DNA of 64,000 nucleotides, taken from assembly GCF_000701365.1 (NCBI RefSeq), contig NZ_JNIK01000015.1, positions 1 through 64,000 of the forward strand, read 5' to 3'. This stretch comes from Blastococcus sp. URHD0036. GTDB lineage: Bacteria > Actinomycetota > Actinomycetes > Mycobacteriales > Geodermatophilaceae. The notes beneath the pieces were generated by a model that did not search any database, had not been told where the DNA came from, and saw nothing but the letters and a program-made list of their open reading frames with translations. Within the stretch, counting starts at the first letter, position 1. Every line of letters starts with the position of its first letter. This document shows, in pieces, positions 1 to 7,794 of this stretch. Position numbers and translations under genes: made by a program.

Positions 1-498
1 AAGTACCCGGACCTGAAGATCGCCTGGTCCGAGGCCGGCATCGGCTGGATCCCGTTCTACCTGGACCGCTGCGACCGGCACTACACCAACCAGCGCTGGC
101 TCGGCCACGACTTCAAGGGCAAGCTGCCCAGCGAGATCTTCAAGGAGCACTCGCTGGCCTGCTACGTCACCGACCCGACCGCGCTCAAGGTCCGCCACGA
201 CATCGGCGTCGACATCATCGCGTGGGAGTGCGACTACCCCCACTCCGACGCCATCTGGCCCAACGCCCCGGAGTACGTGCACGCCGAGATGGCCGGCGCC
301 GGGGTCCCCGACGACGAGATGCACCAGATCCTCTGGCAGAACACCACCCGCTTCTTCGGCCTCGACCCGTTCACGCACATCGCCAAGGAGGACGCCACGG
401 TCGGCGCCCTGCGCGCGCTGAGCCCCGACGTGGACACCGAGATCCGCTCCAAGCACGAGTGGCGCCGGCTGTACGACCTGCGTCAGCGCGCCCGCTGA
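1..498 (+). CDS. Amidohydrolase family 2 metal-dependent hydrolase, C-terminal part
   Basis: The reading frame is open from base 1 and ends at TGA 496-498, giving 165 residues of a protein whose start lies outside the window. It begins KYPDLKIAWSEAGIGWIPFY and contains CDYPHSDAIWP. These match the last beta strands of amidohydrolase-2 TIM-barrel hydrolases, where the Asp of the DYPHSD segment is a metal or catalytic ligand. Members hydrolyse or decarboxylate varied substrates, so the substrate cannot be named. A very strong hairpin follows 22 bases after the stop. The family call is firm and the function is open. Confidence 0.85.
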   Translation, partial: KYPDLKIAWSEAGIGWIPFYLDRCDRHYTNQRWLGHDFKGKLPSEIFKEHSLACYVTDPTALKVRHDIGVDIIAWECDYPHSDAIWPNAPEYVHAEMAGAGVPDDEMHQILWQNTTRFFGLDPFTHIAKEDATVGALRALSPDVDTEIRSKHEWRRLYDLRQRAR

Positions 499-520
499 GC
501 TCTCTCTCCGGGCGTCCAGG

Positions 521-564
521 ACGACACGACCCCCTCTGCCGAGTGGCAGGGGGGGTCGTGTCGT
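521..564 (+). terminator. Strong hairpin terminator after the amidohydrolase gene
   Basis: Two 20-base arms (521-540 and 545-564) pair fully except for one T-G wobble around the four-base loop GAGT. There is no long U tract, which is usual in high-GC actinobacteria. The hairpin lies 22 bases after the amidohydrolase stop and should end that transcript. Confidence 0.8.
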
Positions 565-885
565 GGATGGGGTGCGACATGATGGTGCATACGGCTGCCA
601 CCATCAGGGCATCCTCTGCGGGTACGCCGCTCCGACGGCGGAAGTCGTGCACCCGTGCACGCGTTGTCGGAAACAGGCTCCCGAGCACGGCGCCGCAGCG
701 GCGGAGTCGGCGCCGACTCCGGGTCCGGTCCCTCCGGGGGGTGGGCCGGGTCGCCGGGTCGCGGTACCTGGTGGCCGGCCGTCGTCCCGTACCCGGGGCG
801 CAGGAGCGGGACGTCATGTCCCGACGGGAGGAAAGGCCGCGGCACGTCGCCGCGGTCGCCGCCCGGCAGTTCGAAGGAGGAGTAC
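565..885. other. Intergenic stretch without a convincing gene
   Basis: About 320 bases separate the terminator from the helicase start. Open frames here have no ribosome site and the codon pattern of shadows. The helicase frame is open upstream to an ATG at 655, but the composition and the ribosome site at 877-882 favour a start at 886. The stretch presumably holds the helicase promoter. I see no palindrome of the kind found after 12.7 kb. Confidence 0.5.
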
Positions 886-3021
886 GTGGCCCGACCTGGG
901 CAGCGCCCGACGGGCGCTCGCCGTGCGGCCCCGCGGAACCAGCGGCGCGACCGCCAGCCGACCGACGTCGGCTCGGTGCTCGCGCGCGCGGTCCGCGAGG
1001 TGGAGGCGGCCGCCCAGCGTGGCCGCGTGACACCCGAGGTGCGCACGAAGTTCCAGGCGATCGCGCTCATGCTCCGGGAGGAGCGCGCGCGGGTCCGGGC
1101 CGACGGGTCGGGCAGCGACGCCCGCCGGACCGAGCAGCTCAAGCGCCTGGACGGCATCGCCACGATCCTGGCCACCACCGCCGTCCGCGAGGCGGGCCTG
1201 CTGGCGCTGCTGTCCGAGGACGCCGTCGTCTCCGACGCGGCACGGGCCCTGGCCCGGGACATGCTGCGCGCCGGTGGGGTCGAGCCGGTCATCGAGGAGG
1301 TCCCCGAGCCGGAGGCGCCGGCGGCACCCGCCGTCCCGGAGCGCCGGGTCGTGCCCCAGTCGGTCGTCTCCCGGCAGCTGGCCAACCCCTTCCTGGCCCC
1401 CGACTTCTCCGCCGCCCGCCCCGCGCCGGTGCGGCCGCGCCGCCTCGCCGGCTGGGAGCTGCTCGAGCCGCTGTTCAACTCCTTCGAGCGCGCCGGCGGC
1501 GGAGCGCCCGCCTGCATGGCGCTGCCGGAGCCGTCGCCGCGGATCCTGCCGCCGGGCCTGGAGCTCATGCCGCACCAGGCGCAGCTGGTCGCGGCGGCCG
1601 CGGCCGGGCACCGCACCTTCCTGCTCGCCGACGAGCCGGGTCTGGGCAAGACGGCCCAGTCGCTGCTCGCGGCCGAGGTGGCGCAGGCCTACCCGCTGCT
1701 CGTGGTCGTGCCGAACGTGGTCAAGACCAACTGGGCGCGGGAGGCGGGCCGCTGGGTGCCGCACCGCCCGGCGACGGTGATCCAGGGCAACGGCGAGACG
1801 ATCGACGCGTTCGCCGACATCGTGATCGTCAACTACGAGGTGCTGGACCGGCACGTGGGCTGGATCGGCACCTTCGGCTTCCGCGGGATGGTCGTGGACG
1901 AGGCGCACTTCATCAAGAACCGGACCTCCCAGCGCAGCCAGCACGTGCTCGAGCTCTCCGAGCGGATCCGGGCCCGCGCCCCGCGCCCGCTGCTCATGGC
2001 GCTCACCGGCACGCCGCTGATCAACGACATCGACGACTTCCGGGCCATCTGGCAGTTCCTCGGCTGGATCGACGACTCCAAGCCGCTGGGTGGGCTGATG
2101 GAGCGGCTGGAGGACACCGGCCTGACGCCCGCGGACCCGGCCTTCTACCCGGCCGCGCGGCAGTGCGTGATCGACACCGGCATCGTCCGCCGCCGCAAGG
2201 TCGACGTCGCCGCCGACATCCCCGCCCGCCGCATCGCCGACCTCCCGGTCGAGCTCGACGACAAGGCCGGCCGGTCGATCCGGGCCGCCGAGCGCGAGCT
2301 GTCGCGGCGGCTGGTCTCCCGGTACGAGAGCGCGCTCGCGGCGCGGGCGTCGTCCGACGACGTCGTCGGCATCGACCGCGAGCTGGTCCGCCGGGTGGCC
2401 GGCTGGGAGCTCAAGGACACGAGCACGAAGACGACGGGCGAAAACGTCTTCAGCATGATGCGGCGGATCGGTCAGGCGAAGGCCGGCCTCGCCGCCGACT
2501 ACGCGGCGCAACTGGCCCGCAGCGCCGGCAAGGTCGTGTTCTTCGCCAAGCACATCGACGTCATGGACACCGCCGAGGAGACCTTCACCAAGCTGGGGAT
2601 CCGGTACTCCTCGATCCGCGGCGAGCAGACGCCCACGGTGCGCCAGCGCAACATCGACGCCTTCGTCAACGACCGGGAGGTCGCGGTCGCCGTCTGCTCG
2701 CTCACCTCCGCCGGTGTGGGGCTGAACCTGCAGGTGGCGTCCAACATCGTGCTCGCCGAGCTCTCCTGGACCGACGCCGAGCAGACCCAGGCCATCGACC
2801 GCAGCCACCGCATCGGGCAGACCGAGCCGGTGACGGCCTGGCGCATCCTCGCCGCGCAGACCATCGACTCCCGGATCGCCGAGCTGATCGACAGCAAGGC
2901 CGGCCTCGCCGCCCGGGCGCTCGACGGCTCCGACGAGGAGGTCTTCTCCTCCGCCGACGTCCAGCTCGAGGCCCTGGTCGCGATGCTGACCGACGCGCTG
3001 GAGGCCCGCGAGGCGGCCTGA
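886..3021 (+). CDS. SNF2-family DEAD/DEAH-box helicase-like ATPase
   Basis: This 711-residue protein is a DNA-translocating ATPase of the SNF2/RapA superfamily. Walker A is DEPGLGKT near residue 249, motif II is VVDEAH near 336-341, motif III is LMALTGTP, and the C-terminal helicase lobe carries SAGVGLNL near 608 and RSHRIGQ near 638. These are the usual SNF2 signatures. The GTG at 886 was chosen because GGAGGA lies four bases upstream and the first residues are basic and low-complexity, as in relatives; an in-frame ATG at 655 has no ribosome site. Residues 1-200 are poorly conserved and rich in Ala and Pro. The gene appears monocistronic. It probably acts in DNA repair or chromatin remodelling, but the target is unknown. 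Confidence 0.88.
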   Translation: MARPGQRPTGARRAAPRNQRRDRQPTDVGSVLARAVREVEAAAQRGRVTPEVRTKFQAIALMLREERARVRADGSGSDARRTEQLKRLDGIATILATTAVREAGLLALLSEDAVVSDAARALARDMLRAGGVEPVIEEVPEPEAPAAPAVPERRVVPQSVVSRQLANPFLAPDFSAARPAPVRPRRLAGWELLEPLFNSFERAGGGAPACMALPEPSPRILPPGLELMPHQAQLVAAAAAGHRTFLLADEPGLGKTAQSLLAAEVAQAYPLLVVVPNVVKTNWAREAGRWVPHRPATVIQGNGETIDAFADIVIVNYEVLDRHVGWIGTFGFRGMVVDEAHFIKNRTSQRSQHVLELSERIRARAPRPLLMALTGTPLINDIDDFRAIWQFLGWIDDSKPLGGLMERLEDTGLTPADPAFYPAARQCVIDTGIVRRRKVDVAADIPARRIADLPVELDDKAGRSIRAAERELSRRLVSRYESALAARASSDDVVGIDRELVRRVAGWELKDTSTKTTGENVFSMMRRIGQAKAGLAADYAAQLARSAGKVVFFAKHIDVMDTAEETFTKLGIRYSSIRGEQTPTVRQRNIDAFVNDREVAVAVCSLTSAGVGLNLQVASNIVLAELSWTDAEQTQAIDRSHRIGQTEPVTAWRILAAQTIDSRIAELIDSKAGLAARALDGSDEEVFSSADVQLEALVAMLTDALEAREAA

Positions 3022-3024
3022 CCC

Positions 3025-3828
3025 TCAGCCCTCCAGCGGCTCGACGTCGTCGCCGGCGGCGATGTCGCCGGGTTCCTCGACGGTGGCGTAGAGGCCGAAC
3101 ACGACCTTGCCGCCGTCGGGCAGGTGGGCCACCGGGGTGCCGAGCTGGGACTCGAGCTCGCCGCGGTACCGGACGATCGACCTCAGCGTGTTGAAGTCGA
3201 CGACCCCGGTGTCGGGGTTCTCGTTGGTGACGACGCAGCGGGGGACCGGCCCCACGACCCGGACGGTCGCCCCGCCGAGGCGGACCCGCCGGCCCACCCA
3301 CGAGTCCTCCTCGTGCACGCCGACGCCGTCGACCTCGACGAGCATCCGGAACCGCCGGGCGTCCAGCGCCTCGCCGCCGGGGGTGACGCTGCGCAGGTGC
3401 GCCACGGTCGCCGCGGACACCAGCGTCACGGGGTGGACGTCGACGGCGGCACCGGCGACGTCGGGGGCGACCAGCGAGACCGGCTCCCCGACGAACTCGC
3501 CGAGCGCCGCCGAGAACGGGCCCTCGACCAGGTGCCCGGGGACCGGCCGCCCGTAAAAGTCGGTGACCACGGCCTCGCCCAGCTCGGTCGCCGTCCCGGT
3601 CACCGGCTCCCGGTCCGGGAGTCGCAGGGTGAGCCGGCCGTCGTCGTACTCCGCGCGGATCCGCACCAGCGGACCGTGGTGCTTGCCGTTGAACAGCCGG
3701 CCGCGGCCGTCGACGAGGTGGAAGCGCCGGTTGTCGGCCACGCCGTCCCGGGTGAGCGTCACGCCGGCGGGGGAGTGCAGCGCGGTGCCCTTCACGGGCG
3801 TCGTCGACAGGCTCGAGACGACGGGCAT
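3025..3828 (-). CDS. MOSC domain-containing protein
   Basis: The 267-residue protein begins MPVVSSLSTTPVKGTALHSP, typical of the MOSC N-terminal beta-barrel domain, and carries the MOSC core with RRFRMLVEVDG, CVVTNENPDTG and a C-terminal LPDGGKVVFGLYA. MOSC proteins bind molybdenum cofactor or transfer sulfur to it; here Cys in RCVVTNENPDTG is the conserved MOSC cysteine. The start at 3828 has GGGAG seven bases upstream; a longer frame toward 4269 is antisense to the next gene. The stop is four bases from the helicase stop, so the two genes converge. The partner reductase is not in the window. Confidence 0.85.
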   Translation of the reverse strand: MPVVSSLSTTPVKGTALHSPAGVTLTRDGVADNRRFHLVDGRGRLFNGKHHGPLVRIRAEYDDGRLTLRLPDREPVTGTATELGEAVVTDFYGRPVPGHLVEGPFSAALGEFVGEPVSLVAPDVAGAAVDVHPVTLVSAATVAHLRSVTPGGEALDARRFRMLVEVDGVGVHEEDSWVGRRVRLGGATVRVVGPVPRCVVTNENPDTGVVDFNTLRSIVRYRGELESQLGTPVAHLPDGGKVVFGLYATVEEPGDIAAGDDVEPLEG

Positions 3829-3934
3829 GGGTCTCCCATCCGAGGGCTGGTGGAGCACCGAGCCTAGGGAGCGCCGGCCGCTGCCGCGCAGCGCACCCCG
3901 GAAGGCCGACGGCGCATCGCGGGTTGCCTGCGGG

Positions 3935-4900
3935 GTGAGGCTCTCGCTGCTCGACCGCTCCCGCACCCGCGCGGGCTCCCCGGAGGGGGCGGCGCTGAGG
4001 CACACGGTGGAGCGGGCCGTCGCCGCCGAGCGGCTGGGGTACGAGCGCTTCTGGGTGGCCGAGCACCACGGCGTCCCGGGCATCGCGTCCGGGTCGCCGG
4101 CGGTCCTGCTCGCGGCGATCGGCGCGCGGACGGCGGGCATCCGGCTCGGCTCGGGCGGGGTGATGCTGCCCAACCACCAGCCGCTCGTGGTCGCCGAGCA
4201 GTTCCTGATGCTGGCCGGGCTGTACCCCGACCGGATCGACCTCGGCCTCGGGCGCTCCCTGGGCTTCACCCCGCCGGTGCGCCGCGCGCTGCGCCGGTCG
4301 GGTCAGGAGCCGGACACCTTCGCCGACGACGTCGCCGAGCTGCGCGCCTACCTGGAGTCGACCGCACCGGTCACCGCGCGGCCGGCGGCCGACGGCGCGG
4401 TCCCGCTGTTCGTCCTGGCCACCGGCCGGGGGACCGAGGTGGCCGCCCGGCTGGGCCTCCCGGTCGTGCTCGGCGGGCCGGTGCTCTCCGCGCCGGAGCT
4501 CGAGGACGTGCTCGCGGCCTACCGCCGGGACTTCCGGCCGCACCGGGGCAGCCGGCCGCACGTCACCGTGTCCCTCGACGTGCTGGTGGCCGACACCGAC
4601 TCCGAGGCGCGGGAGCTGGCGCTGCCCGAGGTGTGGGCGATGGTCCGCTCGCGGCGCACCGGGGTCTTCGACGTCCTGGAGCCGGTACCGGCCATCCGCG
4701 GCCGGCGCTGGGACGACCAGGACGCCGACCGCGTGGAGCGCGGCCTCGCCGCCGTGACCGCCGGGAGTCCCGCGACGGTGCGCCGCCGTCTCGAGCAGCT
4801 CGCCGAGCGCACCGGCGCGGACGAGCTGCTCGCCAGCGGCGCCACGTTCGACCGGGCGGCGCTCGCCGCCTCGGACGCCGCGCTGGCCGCACTCCGCTGA
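3935..4900 (+). CDS. LLM-class flavin-dependent oxidoreductase (luciferase-like monooxygenase)
   Basis: The 321-residue protein starts MRLSLLDRSRTRAGSPEGAA and continues with ERFWVAEHHGVPGIASGSP and DRIDLGLGRS, the classic segments of the alkanal monooxygenase-like TIM barrel that uses FMNH2 or F420. The GTG at 3935 is chosen because MRLSLLDRS is the usual first strand; the ribosome site is weak, so the message may have a very short leader. It is divergent from the MOSC gene with about 105 bases between. The substrate is unknown. Confidence 0.85.
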   Translation: MRLSLLDRSRTRAGSPEGAALRHTVERAVAAERLGYERFWVAEHHGVPGIASGSPAVLLAAIGARTAGIRLGSGGVMLPNHQPLVVAEQFLMLAGLYPDRIDLGLGRSLGFTPPVRRALRRSGQEPDTFADDVAELRAYLESTAPVTARPAADGAVPLFVLATGRGTEVAARLGLPVVLGGPVLSAPELEDVLAAYRRDFRPHRGSRPHVTVSLDVLVADTDSEARELALPEVWAMVRSRRTGVFDVLEPVPAIRGRRWDDQDADRVERGLAAVTAGSPATVRRRLEQLAERTGADELLASGATFDRAALAASDAALAALR

Positions 4901-5019
4901 CCGCTCCCAGCCGACTCACAGTCAGCTCGCGGGAACGGCGGAGGCGGCGCCGCGAGAGTGGTGCTCCCCGCCCCTCAGGAGGACGACGTGGAGCACCGAT
5001 ACCGGTCGGACGGCCGCAG

Positions 5020-6420
5020 ATGACCGCCCTCGCCCCGCCCGCTCCCGGACGTGTGCCCGCCACCGTGCCGGGGACCCGTGCGCGGACCGACGGGGTGGTC
5101 CGGCTCGGCGGGGCCGTCGTCCTGTGGGCCGGGGTGCTGCTCGTCACGTACTGGTGGACCACCGGGGGTGGCGTCCAGGAGCTCGGGAGCTGGTCCTCCG
5201 GACTGGAGTCCACCGGCCGGCTCACCGGCCTGCTGGCCGCGTTCCTGCTGCTCGTGCAGGTGCTGCTCATGGCGCGGGTCCCGGTGCTCGAGCGCGCGTA
5301 CGGCCAGGACCGGCTCGCCCGCATCCACCGCTGGGTGGGCTTCACCTCGTTCGACCTGGTGGTTGCCCACGCCGTCCTCATCACGTGGGGCTACGCCGCC
5401 GGCGAGCTGCGCCGGACGCCGGCGACGCTGTGGGACCTGACCGCCCACTACCCGGGGATGCTGCTGGCCGTCGCGGGAACCGCCTGCCTGGTGCTGGTGG
5501 TCGTGACGAGCGTGCGCGCGGCGCGGCGCCGGCTGCGCTACGAGTCGTGGCACCTGCTGCACCTGTACGCCTACCTGGGCGTGGGCCTGGCCCTGCCGCA
5601 CCAGCTGTGGACGGGGCAGGACTTCGTCGGCTCCCTCGGCCGCACCGTCTTCTGGTGGGGGCTCTACGGCGCCGCGGCCGGTGCGGTGCTCGTCTGGCGG
5701 GTCGCGCTGCCGCTGTGGCGGACGGCGCGGGCGGGTCTGCGGGTCACCGCCGTCGTCGCCGAGTCCGCCGACGTCGTGAGCGTGTACATGTCCGGGCGGG
5801 CCGGCCGGGTGCCCGGCGAGGCCGGGCAGTTCTACGGCTTCCGCTTCCTCTCCGGCCACGGCTGGTCCCGGTCGCACCCCTACTCGCTGTCGGCAGCGCC
5901 GAACGGCCGGGACCTGCGGATCACCGTGGAGGTCGTCGGGGACGGGACCGCGGAGCTGCAGTACCTGCGCCCCGGCACCCGCGTGCTCGTGGAGGGGCCG
6001 CACGGCCGGCTGTCCCCTCGGGCGCGGACCCGGCCGCGGGTGGCGCTGATCGGGGCCGGCATCGGCATCACCCCGCTGCGCGCGCTCGCCGAGGGTCTGG
6101 ACTACGCGCCCGGCGACGCCGTGCTGCTGCACCGCTACTCGGGGGACCCGCTGTTCCGGCACGAGCTGGAGTCCCTGGCGGCGCAGCGGGGGCTGCAGGT
6201 GCTCTGGCTGCCGGGGCACCGGCGGACGACGGGGTCGTGGCTGCCCGACGTCGGCAGCCGTGCCCCCGATGCCGCGCTGCTGACGCACTGGGTGCCGGAC
6301 CTCGCCGACCGGGACGTCTACGTCTGCGGGCCCGACCCCTGGGCCGATGCCGTCCGCCGGTCGTGTGCCGACGCCGGCCTGCCCACCGATCGTTGTCACG
6401 TCGAGAGCTTCGGGTGGTGA
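5020..6420 (+). CDS. Ferric-reductase-like membrane flavocytochrome with FAD/NAD(P)H-binding domain
   Basis: This 466-residue protein has about six membrane helices in residues 30-235 followed by a ferredoxin-NADP reductase module. Two helices carry paired histidines suited to two hemes: IHRWVG then VVAHAV 14 residues on, and LLHLYAY then LPHQLW 13 residues on. The FAD motif is RSHPYSLSAAPN, the nucleotide motif is GAGIGITPLRALAEG, and the C-terminus is YVCGPDPWADAV and ESFGW. It should move electrons from NAD(P)H through FAD and heme across the membrane. It heads an operon with an FMN-binding protein and ApbE, which are the likely acceptor and its flavin loader. The start codon is uncertain because no clear ribosome site is visible. 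Confidence 0.87.
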   Translation: MTALAPPAPGRVPATVPGTRARTDGVVRLGGAVVLWAGVLLVTYWWTTGGGVQELGSWSSGLESTGRLTGLLAAFLLLVQVLLMARVPVLERAYGQDRLARIHRWVGFTSFDLVVAHAVLITWGYAAGELRRTPATLWDLTAHYPGMLLAVAGTACLVLVVVTSVRAARRRLRYESWHLLHLYAYLGVGLALPHQLWTGQDFVGSLGRTVFWWGLYGAAAGAVLVWRVALPLWRTARAGLRVTAVVAESADVVSVYMSGRAGRVPGEAGQFYGFRFLSGHGWSRSHPYSLSAAPNGRDLRITVEVVGDGTAELQYLRPGTRVLVEGPHGRLSPRARTRPRVALIGAGIGITPLRALAEGLDYAPGDAVLLHRYSGDPLFRHELESLAAQRGLQVLWLPGHRRTTGSWLPDVGSRAPDAALLTHWVPDLADRDVYVCGPDPWADAVRRSCADAGLPTDRCHVESFGW

Positions 6421-6425
6421 GTGGG

Positions 6426-6911
6426 ATGCGGCGCATCGTCCTCTGGGTCATGAGCACGCTGACCGTGCTGGTGCTGGTCTTCGGCTACTCCACCTCCACC
6501 TCGTCGCGGATGTCGGCGACGAGCGACTCCTCGGTGGTCGAGCCGGTCACGGGGACGGCGTCGTCGGGGTCGGGGTCGTCGGGGTCGTCGTCGTCGGGCT
6601 CGTCGGGCTCGGCGACGTCGGGCGGGGGAGCGGACCCGGTCACCGTGACCGGCGACGCGGCCTCGACGCGGTGGGGGCCCGTGCAGGTCCAGCTGACCGT
6701 GCAGGACGGCACCATCACCGACGTCTCGGTCGTCCGGTACCCGGACGGGAACGGCAGGGACCAGCAGATCAACGCCCGGGCCCTGCCGATCCTGGTGCGC
6801 GAGACGCTCGCCGCCCAGGGCGCGGGCATCGACATGGTCAGCGGGGCGACGGTGACCAGCAACGGTTACCTCGACTCGTTGCAGAGTGCGCTCGACCAGG
6901 CCGGGCTGTGA
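6426..6911 (+). CDS. Membrane-anchored FMN-binding domain protein (flavinylated electron carrier)
   Basis: The 161-residue protein has an N-terminal membrane anchor (residues 3-22), a Ser/Gly-rich linker (about 38-63) and a single FMN-binding domain. The segment DMVSGATVTSNGY near residue 136 matches the Dxx(S/T)GAT flavinylation motif, with Thr about 142 the expected site of the covalent phosphoester-FMN. The domain should face outside the membrane and take electrons from the upstream flavocytochrome. It starts five bases after the previous stop; GTG codons at 6414 and 6417 are alternative starts. Confidence 0.87.
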   Translation: MRRIVLWVMSTLTVLVLVFGYSTSTSSRMSATSDSSVVEPVTGTASSGSGSSGSSSSGSSGSATSGGGADPVTVTGDAASTRWGPVQVQLTVQDGTITDVSVVRYPDGNGRDQQINARALPILVRETLAAQGAGIDMVSGATVTSNGYLDSLQSALDQAGL

Positions 6912-7696
6912 CCGCCACCCCGCGGCCGATCTCCCGCCGCGTCGAGCACCTGATGGGCATGCCGGTGAGCCTGGCGCTGCGCGGCGAGCACAGCGACGAC
7001 GCGCTCGCCCGGGATGCGTGGGCGGGGGCGCTGGCCGTCCTGCGCGAGGCCGACCGGGTGTTCAGCACCTACCGGCCGGACTCCTACGTCTCCCGGCTGG
7101 CCCGCGGCGAGATCGGGGTCGAGGACTGCCCGGTCGAGGTCGCGGAGGTGCTCGACCTCGGTGCCGAGGCGGAACGGGCCTCGGGCGGGGCGTTCTCCGT
7201 CCGCCGCCCGGGTGCCGACGGTCGCGTGCGGCTGGACCCCACGGGTGTGGTCAAGGGGTGGGCCGTCGAGCGGGCGTCCGCGGCGCTGGCCGAGCTGCCG
7301 GACACCGACTGGTGCCTGTCGGCCGGCGGCGACATGACCTGCCGCACCGTCGACCCGGACGGCGCACCGTGGCGGATCGGGATCGAGGACCCGGCCGACC
7401 CGCGGCGGGTGCTGGCCGTCGTCCCGGTGCTCACCGGCGCCGTGGCCACCTCGGGCGCGACCCACCGGGGCGCGCACGTCGTGGACGGCCGCACCGGCCG
7501 GCCGCCGGAGGCCGTCGCGTCGGTGACGGTGGTCGCCGGCTCGCTGACCTGGGCCGACATCGACGCGACGGCGGCCTACGCGCGCGGTCCCGAGGCGGCG
7601 CGGTGGCTGGAGACCCGGCCGGGCCGCTCCGGTCTGGTGGTCTGGGACGACGGTTCCACCACCCTCGTGGAGCCGGTCACGAGGGCGGCCGGCTGA
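6908..7696 (+). CDS. apbE: FAD:protein FMN transferase (ApbE family)
   Basis: This 262-residue protein attaches FMN from FAD to the Thr of FMN-binding domains. Visible ApbE features are MGMPVSLAL near the N-terminus, ADRVFSTYRPDSYVSRL, RLDPTGVVKGWAVERA, SAGGDMTC and GAVATSG, with HVVDGRTGRPP near the C-terminal Mg-binding region. It is shorter than the roughly 330-residue secreted enzymes and has no signal peptide, so it probably works in the cytoplasm or is a short actinobacterial form. GTG 6908 overlaps the stop of the substrate gene by three bases (GTGA), implying translational coupling. Confidence 0.9.
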   Translation: MTATPRPISRRVEHLMGMPVSLALRGEHSDDALARDAWAGALAVLREADRVFSTYRPDSYVSRLARGEIGVEDCPVEVAEVLDLGAEAERASGGAFSVRRPGADGRVRLDPTGVVKGWAVERASAALAELPDTDWCLSAGGDMTCRTVDPDGAPWRIGIEDPADPRRVLAVVPVLTGAVATSGATHRGAHVVDGRTGRPPEAVASVTVVAGSLTWADIDATAAYARGPEAARWLETRPGRSGLVVWDDGSTTLVEPVTRAAG

Positions 7697-7706
7697 GACA
7701 ACAGTC

Positions 7707-7765
7707 AGCGTTGTCCCGGAACCGGCCACACCCGTGGTCGGGATGGCCGGTCCAGGGACAACGCT
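7707..7765. terminator. Bidirectional hairpin between the convergent apbE and ABC permease genes
   Basis: The arms AGCGTTGTCCC (7707-7717) and GGGACAACGCT (7755-7765) are perfectly complementary. Inner segments around ACCGGCCA and TGGCCGGT extend the stem. The gap lies between two convergent stops, so it can end transcription from both sides. Confidence 0.7.
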
Positions 7766-7794
7766 CCGCCGGGGAGGGGAGTGGCGGCCGAGGA

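Noticed and set aside
222-3194. A 990-aa plus-strand frame overlapping the amidohydrolase end and helicase
   Set aside because: It is Arg/Pro/Gly-rich in a shifted frame over two real genes and has no recognisable domain.
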